Made by a program: the position numbers and the translations under genes
The notes under the pieces: generated by a model
What the model was told of the DNA's origin: nothing
Databases searched by the model: none
The model's input: the letters and a program-made list of their open reading frames with translations, nothing else
DNA from: an uncultured Hymenobacter sp.
GTDB lineage: Bacteria; Bacteroidota; Bacteroidia; Cytophagales; Hymenobacteraceae
NCBI GenBank assembly: GCA_937871705.1
Contig: CALMOO010000474.1
Coordinates: 1-8,708, forward strand
Direction: 5' to 3'
DNA length: 8,708 nucleotides
Part shown: positions 1-6,739 of the stretch, piece after piece
Position numbering within the stretch: the first letter of the stretch is position 1
How the letters are laid out: each line of letters opens with the position of its first letter

Positions 1-474
1 GGTCACGGCCAAGCCAAAAATCGGCTCGGGCGAGTCGATGCTGTGCCCACCGGCCAGCGGAATGCCTGCCTCGGCACAGATGGCGCGGGCGCCTTCGGTC
101 ACTTGCGCTGCTACTTCGGGCGAGAGCTTGTCGATGGGCCAGCCCAGCACGGCAATAGCGAGCAAGGGCCGACCGCCCATGGCGTACACGTCGCTGATGG
201 CATTGGCCGAGGCGATGCGCCCGAAATCGTACGCATCATCGACGATGGGCATGAAGAAGTCGGTGGTGCTGATGACGCACTGGCCCGCCTGACCAGGCAG
301 GCGGTACACGGCCGCATCGTCGCGCGAGCCGTTGCCGACCAGCAGGTTGTCGTAGTTGGGTTGGGGCAGGCTGCTGTGCAGGATTTTGTCGAGCACGCTG
401 GGCGCGATTTTGCAGCCGCAGCCCGCGCCGTGGCTGTACTGGGTGAGGCGAATTTGGTCGAGTTCGGGCGTCAT
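1..474 (-). CDS. selD: Selenide, water dikinase (selenophosphate synthetase), N-terminal 158 residues; 3' end outside the window
   Basis: SelD turns selenide, ATP and water into selenophosphate, AMP and phosphate, the selenium donor for tRNA selenouridine and selenocysteine. The reverse strand from ATG 474 reads without a stop to the left edge and matches the family closely throughout. The catalytic loop SHGAGCGCK lies at residues 14-22, with the nucleophile as Cys19 (a Cys, not Sec, form) and the essential Lys as Lys22. Further family motifs are VGNGSRDDAAVY (46-57), STTDFFMPIVDD (69-80), ANAISDVYAMGG (90-101) and AGGHSIDSPEP (141-151). About 190 residues are missing from the C-terminus. The start matches the usual family N-terminus, where about ten residues precede RLTQYSHG. 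It is the third gene of a minus-strand set after mnmH and a VOC gene, 65 nt after the VOC stop. The leader has no Shine-Dalgarno and no clear promoter, so read-through from mnmH is likely. The identification is very secure. Confidence 0.96.
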   Translation of the reverse strand, partial: MTPELDQIRLTQYSHGAGCGCKIAPSVLDKILHSSLPQPNYDNLLVGNGSRDDAAVYRLPGQAGQCVISTTDFFMPIVDDAYDFGRIASANAISDVYAMGGRPLLAIAVLGWPIDKLSPEVAAQVTEGARAICAEAGIPLAGGHSIDSPEPIFGLAVT

Positions 475-539
475 TATCAAATAGATTGCTTGCGTAAACC
501 AACTCTTTTCAACTAAAAATGAGTCAGTAAGTTCTCGTT

Positions 540-929
540 TTATAAAGTCCAGGCCGCTTGCTGGAGAACGATGCGGTAGCCATTCGGGTCTTCAAAGGTT
601 ACGCCTTGGCGGTTCCAATACGGATTATGCGCTGGCACTGGCGGGTAGCCGTGCGCCTGCATCCAGGCCACGGCGGCTTGCCAGGCGGCGGGCTCAGGCA
701 AGTAAAAAACGAGTAGGTTTTCGGCGGTTGGGGCGGGTGGCACCTCGTAGCCTTCTTGCCGGGTAAACTCCAAGTGGTACGGCGCCTGCGGCTGCCCCAC
801 CATCAAGCCGTCAAATTCATTGTGGCCAGCGAAAGCATATAACTCGCTCAAGCCTAAGGCGTCCACATAAAAATGGCGTAAGGCCGCGAGATTATTGGTG
901 GGCCGGGCTACCCGCAGTTTGGGAATCAT
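540..929 (-). CDS. VOC (glyoxalase/bleomycin-resistance fold) family protein, YycE-like
   Basis: This 129-residue protein has the size and pattern of a single VOC protein made of two beta-alpha-beta-beta-beta modules. The first module contains RPTNNLAALRHFYVDALGL (residues 9-27), the usual 'helix, FY, LGL' signature, followed by a strand and YHLEFT near 51-56. The second contains ENLLVFYLPE (90-ish region start at 69), NPYW near 102-105 and the C-terminal FEDPNGYRIVL (112-122), the classic VOC ending. The arrangement resembles, from memory, Bacillus subtilis YycE, whose function is unknown. VOC proteins often bind a metal in a homodimer and act as glyoxalases, dioxygenases, or thiol-transfer or resistance enzymes; I cannot assign a reaction. 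The ATG at 929 lies inside the end of mnmH, giving a 38-nt overlap in another frame, so translation is probably coupled to mnmH. selD follows after 65 nt. This position suggests, but does not prove, a link with selenium or thiol chemistry. Confidence 0.88.
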   Translation of the reverse strand: MIPKLRVARPTNNLAALRHFYVDALGLSELYAFAGHNEFDGLMVGQPQAPYHLEFTRQEGYEVPPAPTAENLLVFYLPEPAAWQAAVAWMQAHGYPPVPAHNPYWNRQGVTFEDPNGYRIVLQQAAWTL

Positions 930-1968
930 CGGGCGAAAGCATTGTCGAATTGGAGGAAGCTATTTCGCTCACTGCGGCCACCACCCGCGCCGCGTTGGCG
1001 GCTGCATCGGTGCCTTCGGCAGCCACTGTTATGCCGCGCCGGCCTTCGAGGCCGTAGCCATAAGTTTTGTCATAATACGCCAGCACCAATTCCACCATGC
1101 GCGGCATGTCATTATCAGCAATGGCGCCGAGCGCTTCCTTGGTCACGAGGCCGCCGAGGCGCTTGCGCAGGCGCAGCACCGCCGAAGCCAGCGCGCCGGC
1201 ATCGTGGCGGCCGTAGTCGGCGGCCAGGTACTGCACGCGGGCTTCGCGGGGCACATCGAGCACCAGCAGCGGCGCGGCCTGCATCTGGGAAAAGAAGGGG
1301 GTAGGGATGGTGAGGCTGCCCATGGAGCGGCTTTCCTCTTCCACCCAAATCGGCTTATCTGAGGGCAACTTGGCCAGGGCGGCGGCCAGGTCGTTCTCAA
1401 ACTGCTCCTGCGTAGGCTGCGGCGGCTGGCCCAGCGCGCCGAACGACGAGCCCTGGTGGTTGGCCAGTTTTTCTAAGTCGAGCACCGGCTCGCCCTGGGC
1501 AGCCAGCGCGTGCAGCACGGCGGTTTTGCCGCTGCCGGTATAGCCGCCCAGCACGCGCAGCTGGTGGGGTTTTGCCAATTCCTCCAAAGCCCAATGGCGG
1601 TATTCCTTGTAGCCTTTATCGAGCAGATTGACGTGGAAGCCGCCCAACTCTAGCAGCCACTGCACAGCCCCGCTGCGCATGCCGCCGCGCCAGCAGTGCA
1701 GGCGCACTTCCTGGCCGGGCGCGAGTTGCTTGGCGTCTTCGACCAGCTTGCGCAGCTTGGGGCCAAAAAAATCGAGGCCCAGCAGCACGGCTTTTTCGGG
1801 GTTTACCTGCTTGTAGGTGGTGCCGATGCGGGCGCGCTCCTCGTCGGTGAAGAGGGGTAGGCTCAGCGCCCCGGGGATGTGGCCTTGCGCGTACTCGGCC
1901 GGGGCGCGCACGTCGAGGATGGGGCCCGCAGCAGTGTGGAGAAAATCGGTGATGGGGTGGCGGGGCAT
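892..1968 (-). CDS. mnmH: tRNA 2-selenouridine synthase
   Basis: MnmH (SelU, YbbB) converts 2-thiouridine at wobble position 34 of tRNA-Lys, -Glu and -Gln to 2-selenouridine, through a geranylated intermediate, using selenophosphate from SelD. The protein has 358 residues, near the roughly 364 of the E. coli enzyme. An N-terminal rhodanese domain (about 5-125) includes DVRAPAEYAQGHIPGA (19-34) and the catalytic loop HCWRGGMRSG (91-100) with Cys92. A P-loop domain follows, with Walker A GYTGSGKT (142-149) and the family motif ANHQGSSFG near 174-182. The last 20 or so residues are polar and unlike a conserved domain, and the final 12 codons overlap the VOC start. The ATG at 1968 is the first start giving the full rhodanese domain. 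The gene is divergent from nuoM with 189 nt between starts. Together with selD it forms a complete minimal selenouridine pathway; no selA or selB is visible here. Confidence 0.96.
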   Translation of the reverse strand: MPRHPITDFLHTAAGPILDVRAPAEYAQGHIPGALSLPLFTDEERARIGTTYKQVNPEKAVLLGLDFFGPKLRKLVEDAKQLAPGQEVRLHCWRGGMRSGAVQWLLELGGFHVNLLDKGYKEYRHWALEELAKPHQLRVLGGYTGSGKTAVLHALAAQGEPVLDLEKLANHQGSSFGALGQPPQPTQEQFENDLAAALAKLPSDKPIWVEEESRSMGSLTIPTPFFSQMQAAPLLVLDVPREARVQYLAADYGRHDAGALASAVLRLRKRLGGLVTKEALGAIADNDMPRMVELVLAYYDKTYGYGLEGRRGITVAAEGTDAAANAARVVAAVSEIASSNSTMLSPDDSQTAGSPAHQ

Positions 1969-2007
1969 AAAGAAGGTAGTAAGCAGCCAACGCGACGCCT
2001 GGCAGTA

Positions 2008-2015
2008 CGAAAGTA
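2008..2015 (-). promoter_or_regulatory. Weak candidate -7 box for the mnmH-VOC-selD set
   Basis: On the minus strand this reads TACTTTCG, seven of eight matches to the Bacteroidota -7 consensus TAnnTTTG, about 40 nt before the mnmH ATG. I see no TTTG-type -33 element at the expected distance of roughly 19-21 bp, so this is only a suggestion. Confidence 0.25.
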
Positions 2016-2091
2016 CCGGCCATTGCGCCGAAAGTTGGGTCCCTACCCCTACTTAGCTCGGCAGGGTGGCGCAGGCTTGGCCGCCTTGCCG

Positions 2092-2099
2092 TAAGTTTG
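2092..2099 (+). promoter_or_regulatory. Candidate -7 box for nuoM-nuoN
   Basis: The sequence TAAGTTTG is a perfect match to the Bacteroidota -7 consensus TAnnTTTG and lies 58 nt before the nuoM ATG, which would give a leader of about 50 nt. The -33 position shows no TTG at the usual spacing (the nearest TTG, at 2077-2079, is too close), so the call rests on the -7 box and its place in a divergent intergenic region. If real, it means nuoMN has its own promoter rather than belonging to a longer nuo transcript. Confidence 0.4.
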
Positions 2100-2157
2100 C
2101 AGCTAATTCGCGGTATTCACGCCCGGACTTCCGGCCGCGTACACTGCGCTTTCGCTA

Positions 2158-3630
2158 ATGCTGACAGCTTTTCTCGTTTTCTTCCCGCTGGCCGCCGCCC
2201 TTCTGTTGCACTTTGCCAAAGGCGGCGCGGCCCGCGCCTTGGCCCTGGGGGCCGCCCTGCTGGAGTTCGTAGTTGCCGTGTTCGCGGCCATCTCCTTTGT
2301 CCGCACCGGGTCGGCTGGCCTCGACCTCAACCTGAATTGGATACCTTCGGCGGGTATCAACTTCCACCTCGGTATTGATGGGCTAAGCTTGTGCCTGGTG
2401 CTGCTCACGACCTTTCTGGTGCCGATTATCCTGCTCACCGCCTTTCGGCACGAGGAGTATGAGAATCCGGGCGCGTTCTACGCCCTGGTGCTGTTCATGC
2501 AAACCGGCTTGCTGGGCGTGTTCACGGCCATGGATGCGTTCGTGTTTTACTTCTTCTGGGAAGTAGCACTCATCCCGATTTACTTTCTGGCCGGCGCCTG
2601 GAGCCGCTCGGACCGCCGTATCCAAATCACCTTTAAGTTCTTCTTATACACCATTATCGGTTCGCTGTTTATGCTGGCCGGTTTTGTGTATCTGTATTTG
2701 CAAACCGGTCCGGCGGCTGGCTCGTCGGCGGCGCACTCGTCCGATATTCAGGCATTTTACGCTTTAAAGCTCAGCGCTTCGGAGCAGTCGTGGCTGTTCT
2801 GGCTGGTCTTCGCCGCCTTTGCCGTGAAGATGCCGATTTTCCCTTTCCACACTTGGCAGCCCGACACCTACACCGAGTCGCCTACCCCCGCTACCATGCT
2901 GCTTTCGGGCATCATGCTCAAGATGGGTATTTACGGCTGCTTGCGCTGGTTACTGCCGGTGGTGCCCCTCGGCGTGAGCCAGTGGCAGCAGCTAGTGATG
3001 GTGCTGGCCATTATCGGCATTGTGTACGGGGCAATAATTGCCATTCGGCAGCGCGACATGAAGCGCCTCATTGCTTACTCGTCGCTTTCGCACGTGGGCT
3101 TGATGATTGCCGGTGTGTTTTCGCTGCAAGCTATCGGCTTACAAGGCGCGGTGGTGCAGATGCTAGCACACGGCGTCAATGTGGTGGGCATGTTCCTGGT
3201 AGCCGATGCTATTGAGCGTCGCACCGGCTCGCGCTACATGCCCGACCTGGGCGGCCTCACGCGCCGCACGCCGCTGCTGAGCGTGTGCTTTTTAGTAATG
3301 CTGCTCAGCACGGTGGCCCTACCCCTCACGGGCGGCTTCGTTGGCGAGTTTCTGCTGCTGGCGGGGGTGTATCAATTTAATATGTGGGCTGGCGCGGTGG
3401 CGGGTCTCACTATCATCTTCTCGGCCGTATACCTGCTGCGTATGTACCAGCGCACGATGCTCGGGCCCGATTCTACTTATTCGGAAACCATCACCGACCT
3501 CGGCGGAACTGAGCTGGTTATGTTTGGCGCGCTCATCGTGCTGGTATTTTGGCTGGGCTTGTTTCCGGGCACCTTCCTACGCTTATCTGAGCCGGTTACC
3601 AGTCAGATTCTGACCTTGGTGGGCCGGTAA
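2158..3630 (+). CDS. nuoM: NADH-quinone oxidoreductase subunit M (complex I antiporter-like subunit)
   Basis: NuoM is one of three antiporter-like membrane subunits that pump protons in complex I. The 490-residue protein is almost wholly hydrophobic with about 14 predicted membrane helices, close to the usual length of around 500. Key pumping residues are all present: Glu135 in FFWEVALIP, Lys224 in FAVKMPIFPFHTW, Lys255 in IMLKMGIYG, and Glu397 in GGFVGEF. The family block MKRLIAYSSLSHVGL is at 301-315 and HGVNVVGMF at 338-346. The ATG at 2158 gives the normal N-terminus, beginning straight away with helix 1 (MLTAFLVFFPLAAA). No Shine-Dalgarno is visible. nuoN follows after 155 nt occupied by a palindromic repeat. 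Oddly, nuoL and nuoK are not upstream; the neighbour is the divergent mnmH. NuoL and MrpA/MrpD are related families, but length, motifs and pairing with nuoN point to NuoM. Confidence 0.95.
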   Translation: MLTAFLVFFPLAAALLLHFAKGGAARALALGAALLEFVVAVFAAISFVRTGSAGLDLNLNWIPSAGINFHLGIDGLSLCLVLLTTFLVPIILLTAFRHEEYENPGAFYALVLFMQTGLLGVFTAMDAFVFYFFWEVALIPIYFLAGAWSRSDRRIQITFKFFLYTIIGSLFMLAGFVYLYLQTGPAAGSSAAHSSDIQAFYALKLSASEQSWLFWLVFAAFAVKMPIFPFHTWQPDTYTESPTPATMLLSGIMLKMGIYGCLRWLLPVVPLGVSQWQQLVMVLAIIGIVYGAIIAIRQRDMKRLIAYSSLSHVGLMIAGVFSLQAIGLQGAVVQMLAHGVNVVGMFLVADAIERRTGSRYMPDLGGLTRRTPLLSVCFLVMLLSTVALPLTGGFVGEFLLLAGVYQFNMWAGAVAGLTIIFSAVYLLRMYQRTMLGPDSTYSETITDLGGTELVMFGALIVLVFWLGLFPGTFLRLSEPVTSQILTLVGR

Positions 3631-3640
3631 AACACTAATT

Positions 3641-3775
3641 CTGTCATGCTCATCTGACGTCCCGAAGAAAGCATCTTATCACGGCTGCCTTCGCCAGAAT
3701 TTAGTTACTACCCCCCTTAAGTGGCGCGAACGTGATAAGGTGCTTCGCGAGCAGACGCCAGATTTGGCATGACAG
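3641..3775. repeat. 135-bp imperfect palindromic (REP/MITE-like) element between nuoM and nuoN
   Basis: The ends are perfect 9-bp inverted repeats, CTGTCATGC (3641-3649) and GCATGACAG (3767-3775). Further in, the arms keep pairing: the left arm has ATCTGACGTC and AGCATCTTATCACG ending at 3683, and the complement of the right arm (3731-3775) has ATCTGGCGTC and AGCACCTTATCACG. The centre continues with TTCGCCA facing TGGCGCGAA. The whole block can fold into one long interrupted hairpin in RNA or single-stranded DNA. It has no coding potential and no obvious flanking target duplication. From memory, dispersed intergenic repeats starting TGTCATGC and containing GAAGCATCT are common in Hymenobacter-like genomes; whether this is one needs a genome count. 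It fills nearly all of the 155-nt gap between the two genes. Confidence 0.8.
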
Positions 3776-3785
3776 ACGTATCTCT

Positions 3786-5210
3786 ATGCTTCCCATTGTT
3801 CTCCTTTCCGTCTTCGGCATCCTCAACCTGTTCTTAGGCTTCCTGCGCTCCAACCGGGCGCTGTTGCCTTTTATACTGGTGGTGCTGGCCCTCGTTTTCG
3901 GCGTTAACCTGCTCGACTGGAACCACGCGGGCAGTATTCCCGCGTTTCTGGATTCGCCCTATATCAGCCAGATGCTGACCGTAGATAACTACTCGGTTGC
4001 ATTTAGCGGCATTGTGCTGCTCACGGCGCTGCTGCTGCTGCCCTTTTCACGCTCCTACGTGGTGGCCGGCGAGCCCAACCTGGCCGAGTACTACTCGCTG
4101 CTGCTCTTTTCGCTGGTCGGCGCCATTATGATGGTGAGCTACAACCACCTCATCATGCTTTTTGTGGGCATCGAGATTTTGAGTATCAGCATGTATGTGT
4201 TGGCAGGCTCCGACAAGCGCAACGTGCGCTCCAACGAAGCAGCCCTCAAGTACTTTCTACAAGGGGCGTTTGCCACGGGCATTCTGCTCTTTGGTATTGC
4301 GCTGCTTTATGGCGCCACGGGCACCTTCCAGCTGTCAGAGGTGGCCGCCGCCATTGCTACCCCCGCCAACCAGAGCCTAGTGCCCATGCTTTATGTGGGG
4401 GTGCTGCTGATGGTCATTGGTATTGGCTTCAAGATATCGGCCGCGCCCTTCCACTTCTGGACGCCCGACGTGTACGAGGGCACGCCGACTTTCTTCACGG
4501 CCTTTATGAGCACGGTGGTGAAAACCGCTGGCTTTGCAGCCTTTCTTAAGCTGCTCGTGGTGGCGCTGCCTGCCGCCAGCACGGTGTGGCTGCCTACCAT
4601 CTCGGCCATGTGCGTGCTCACGCTGCTGCTCGGCAACGTGGGTGCCACCGTCCAGACCAGCGCCAAGCGCATGCTGGCTTATTCCAGCGTGAGCCACGCC
4701 GGCTACCTGTTGCTCGGACTCATTGCCGGCCACGGCCAGCTGAGCGGCGCGGCGGCGCAGAGCATTTTCTTTTACAGCTTGGCTTACTCCATTGCTACCG
4801 TCGCGGCCTTTGGCGTGCTCAAGCTGGTGTCGGACCAGCGCCAGCGCGAGGACTACGCCGGCTTAGCAGGCCTGGGCCGCACCAACCCGCTGCTGGCCTT
4901 TGTGCTAACCCTAGCTTTGCTCTCGCTCGGCGGCATTCCACTTACCAGGGGCTTTTTTGGTAAGTTCTTCATCTTCACCGCAGTAGCTTCGCAAGGCCAC
5001 ATTGGTCTGGTTGTTTTTGCGGTGCTGATGAGCATGGTAGGTATCTACTACTACCTGCGTCCGGTTATCGCGATGTACCTGCGCCCGGCCGAACCCGGTG
5101 CTGAGGCGCCAATTGTGGTCGATGGTTTTCAATCGGCTACGCTAGTGCTGCTGGCCATTATCACCCTGGTTCTGGGCATCCTACCCGGCTTCCTAAGCAA
5201 TTTGCTGTAG
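3786..5210 (+). CDS. nuoN: NADH-quinone oxidoreductase subunit N (complex I antiporter-like subunit)
   Basis: NuoN is the antiporter-like proton-pumping subunit next to NuoM in the membrane arm of complex I. The protein has 474 residues and about 14 membrane helices, near the usual 480. Signature residues are present: Glu130 in FVGIEILSISMYVL, Lys216 in GFKISAAPFHFWTPDVY (the NuoN hallmark loop), Lys246 in TVVKTAGF and Lys393 in FFGKF. The block AKRMLAYSSVSHAGYLLLGL is at 293-312. I place the start at ATG 3786, which begins with helix 1 (MLPIVLLSVFGI). An in-frame ATG at 3732 would add 18 polar residues that come from the palindromic repeat, so it is rejected. Arg388 in PLTRGFFGKF stands where the family usually has a small or hydrophobic residue, five positions before the pumping Lys. 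A strong terminator lies about 40 nt after the stop. Confidence 0.95.
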   Translation: MLPIVLLSVFGILNLFLGFLRSNRALLPFILVVLALVFGVNLLDWNHAGSIPAFLDSPYISQMLTVDNYSVAFSGIVLLTALLLLPFSRSYVVAGEPNLAEYYSLLLFSLVGAIMMVSYNHLIMLFVGIEILSISMYVLAGSDKRNVRSNEAALKYFLQGAFATGILLFGIALLYGATGTFQLSEVAAAIATPANQSLVPMLYVGVLLMVIGIGFKISAAPFHFWTPDVYEGTPTFFTAFMSTVVKTAGFAAFLKLLVVALPAASTVWLPTISAMCVLTLLLGNVGATVQTSAKRMLAYSSVSHAGYLLLGLIAGHGQLSGAAAQSIFFYSLAYSIATVAAFGVLKLVSDQRQREDYAGLAGLGRTNPLLAFVLTLALLSLGGIPLTRGFFGKFFIFTAVASQGHIGLVVFAVLMSMVGIYYYLRPVIAMYLRPAEPGAEAPIVVDGFQSATLVLLAIITLVLGILPGFLSNLL

Positions 5211-5248
5211 CTAGAACTGGCTTCTTGCCTTCCCTACCCCTTCGCCTA

Positions 5249-5278
5249 AAAAAAGCCGCTGTCACCAGCGGCTTTTTT
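5249..5278. terminator. Bidirectional rho-independent terminator between nuoN and ndh
   Basis: A perfect 13-bp stem, AAAAAAGCCGCTG paired with CAGCGGCTTTTTT, closes a 4-nt loop (TCAC). It carries a T run on the plus strand and the complement of an A run on the minus strand, so it can end transcripts from both sides. It lies 38 nt after the nuoN stop and 30 nt beyond the ndh stop, between two convergent genes. Confidence 0.92.
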
Positions 5279-5308
5279 AATTATTATCCATCCTATAGAG
5301 GAACTGCT

Positions 5309-6703
5309 TTACGAAGCGGGTGCAGCTTGCGGCGTAGGCTCCTGAATGGCGGGGGGGGTAGGGTTGTACTGCGTAGTAGCCACCGCCTGTTCGGCGGCCC
5401 GCTTGCCCTTGTCGTCCTTCATATCTCGGCGGTTGCAAGGCCGGATGATTAGCCGGAGCGCTTGGTCGGAGCTGGCGTAGCTGAAGGCCCAGTCGACCAA
5501 CGCCACCACCTTGTTGCGGAAGCCAACCAGCAATATCAGGTGAATAAAGAGCCAGGACAACCAGCCCAGAAAGCCTTTGAAGTGAATGTTCTTGGGCAAG
5601 TCTACCACCGCCTTGTTGCGGCTCACAATGGCCATCACGCCCTTGTTAAAGTACTTGAAGTCCTTGGGCGTTTCGCCCTTGATGATGCGCTGCAAGTTGG
5701 CGGCCAGCAGGTCGGCCTGCTGCAAGGCTACGGGGGCCAGCATGGGTAGCCCTTTAGGCATCTCATCCGTCACCATGTTGGCCACGTCACCGATGGCAAA
5801 GATGTTGGCTTGGCCTTGCACCTGGCTCCACTGGTTGACGTTGATGCGCTTGTTGCGCGTAACGGCCGGCTCGGGCAGGCCGGGTAGGGCGGCGCCGTTG
5901 ACACCAGCGGCCCACACCAGGTTTTCGGTCGGAATAAACTCGGCATCAGAGTAGTACGCGCGCTTGTTCTCGAAACGCTTCATGGACGTATTAAGCCGCA
6001 CGAGTACCCCCAGCTCATCAAGGTAGCGCTTAGCATCTTCCTGCGAAGCTTTCGACATTGGCCCCAGCAGCGCCGGGCCGGCCTCGACCAGGAAAATCTG
6101 CATCTTCTGCAAGTCTAGCTCGGGGTAGTCTTTGGGCAAGACGTGCTTGCGCATCTCGGCCAGCGAACCGCTGATTTCGACGCCCGTAGGGCCGCCGCCT
6201 ACCACCACGATGTTCATTAGCGCTTGCTTCTCTTCGGGGTCGGTAGTCAGCAGCGCCTGCTCGAAGTTCTGGAAGATAAAGCTTCTGAGATTCAGCGCAT
6301 TCGGGATGCTCTTTATCTGCATCGCATTTTTCTCAATGCTCTCGATGCCAAAGAAGTTGGTGAGCGAGCCGGTAGCTAGCACCAGATAATCGTAGGTGAT
6401 GTCGCCGACGCTGGTTTGCACCGTCTTACTGGCCGGGTCCACGCTCTTAACGTCGGCCATGCGATAAAAGAAATTCTTCTGCCCCGCAAAAATCTTGCGC
6501 ACGGGGTAGGCAATGCTGTCGGCTTCGAGGGCACCGGTAGCTACCTGATAAAGTAGCGGCTGAAAATTGTGGTAGTTGTTGCGGTCTACCATCACCACTT
6601 GTACGGGCGCATTGGCCAGCGACTGCGCCAGCCGCAGGCCGCCAAAGCCACACCCCACAATCACCACCCGCGGCTGTGCCGAAACTGGAAGATTCGTATC
6701 CAT
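5309..6703 (-). CDS. ndh: Type II NADH:quinone oxidoreductase (NDH-2), FAD-dependent
   Basis: NDH-2 is a single-chain flavoenzyme at the inner face of the membrane that passes electrons from NADH to quinone without pumping protons. The 464-residue protein has two Rossmann motifs: GCGFGG at 17-22 for FAD and GGGPTG at 169-174 for NADH, the latter followed by Glu176. It also has the FAD-closing motif FAIGDVA (302-308) and the quinone-site segment APVALQQADLLAANL (323-337). A hydrophobic C-terminal stretch (about 377-411, WLSWLFIHLILLVGF) fits membrane attachment. A tail rich in Pro, Ala and Gln follows and is probably disordered. I choose ATG 6703, which puts the FAD motif about 16 residues in. 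A TTG at 6724 would add seven residues but lies within a hairpin loop. The gene converges on nuoMN and shares its terminator. Symbol ndh is given by family; Bacteroidota genomes may have several copies. Confidence 0.93.
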   Translation of the reverse strand: MDTNLPVSAQPRVVIVGCGFGGLRLAQSLANAPVQVVMVDRNNYHNFQPLLYQVATGALEADSIAYPVRKIFAGQKNFFYRMADVKSVDPASKTVQTSVGDITYDYLVLATGSLTNFFGIESIEKNAMQIKSIPNALNLRSFIFQNFEQALLTTDPEEKQALMNIVVVGGGPTGVEISGSLAEMRKHVLPKDYPELDLQKMQIFLVEAGPALLGPMSKASQEDAKRYLDELGVLVRLNTSMKRFENKRAYYSDAEFIPTENLVWAAGVNGAALPGLPEPAVTRNKRINVNQWSQVQGQANIFAIGDVANMVTDEMPKGLPMLAPVALQQADLLAANLQRIIKGETPKDFKYFNKGVMAIVSRNKAVVDLPKNIHFKGFLGWLSWLFIHLILLVGFRNKVVALVDWAFSYASSDQALRLIIRPCNRRDMKDDKGKRAAEQAVATTQYNPTPPAIQEPTPQAAPAS

Positions 6704-6705
6704 AG

Positions 6706-6739
6706 AAAAAGCAAAAGGTGGCAATTGACTGCCACCTTT
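6706..6739 (-). terminator. Hairpin with T-rich tail just before the ndh start: terminator of the upstream gene or leader attenuator
   Basis: On the minus strand AAAGGTGGCA (6739-6730) pairs perfectly with TGCCACCTTT (6723-6714) around a 6-nt loop, and the tail is TTTTGCTTTTTCT, running into the ndh ATG. The shape is that of an intrinsic terminator for the upstream gene ending at 6826. However, only 11 nt separate the stem from the ndh start codon, so a transcript for ndh must either begin after the stem or contain it. In the second case the hairpin would act as an attenuator or would limit access to the start codon. Confidence 0.6.

Noticed and set aside
43..516. A 157-residue plus-strand open frame opposite selD.
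   Set aside because: Its sequence is a GC-rich shadow of selD, whose minus-strand product matches the family motif by motif.
475..539. A separate promoter for selD in the 65-nt gap after the VOC gene.
   Set aside because: The nearest match to a -7 box (TCTATTTG) lacks the conserved A and touches the start codon, so it could not serve selD.
895..1362. Long plus-strand frames (155 and 120 residues) opposite mnmH.
   Set aside because: They show no recognisable domain, have His/Arg/Ala-rich shadow composition, and mnmH is unmistakable on the other strand.
2097..2378. A 93-residue plus-strand frame overlapping the nuoM start.
   Set aside because: It is out of frame with nuoM, contains no domain and covers conserved nuoM sequence.
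3641..3775. The palindrome as a CRISPR unit or an insertion sequence.
   Set aside because: There is only one copy, with no spacers, no transposase and no clear target duplication; it fits a non-coding palindromic repeat.
3732..3785. An earlier in-frame ATG for nuoN adding 18 residues.
   Set aside because: The added residues are polar and encoded by the palindromic repeat, whereas ATG 3786 starts directly with the first membrane helix.
6704..6724. A TTG start for ndh at 6724.
   Set aside because: It lies in the hairpin loop and adds seven residues outside the family pattern; ATG 6703 fits the usual distance to the FAD motif.
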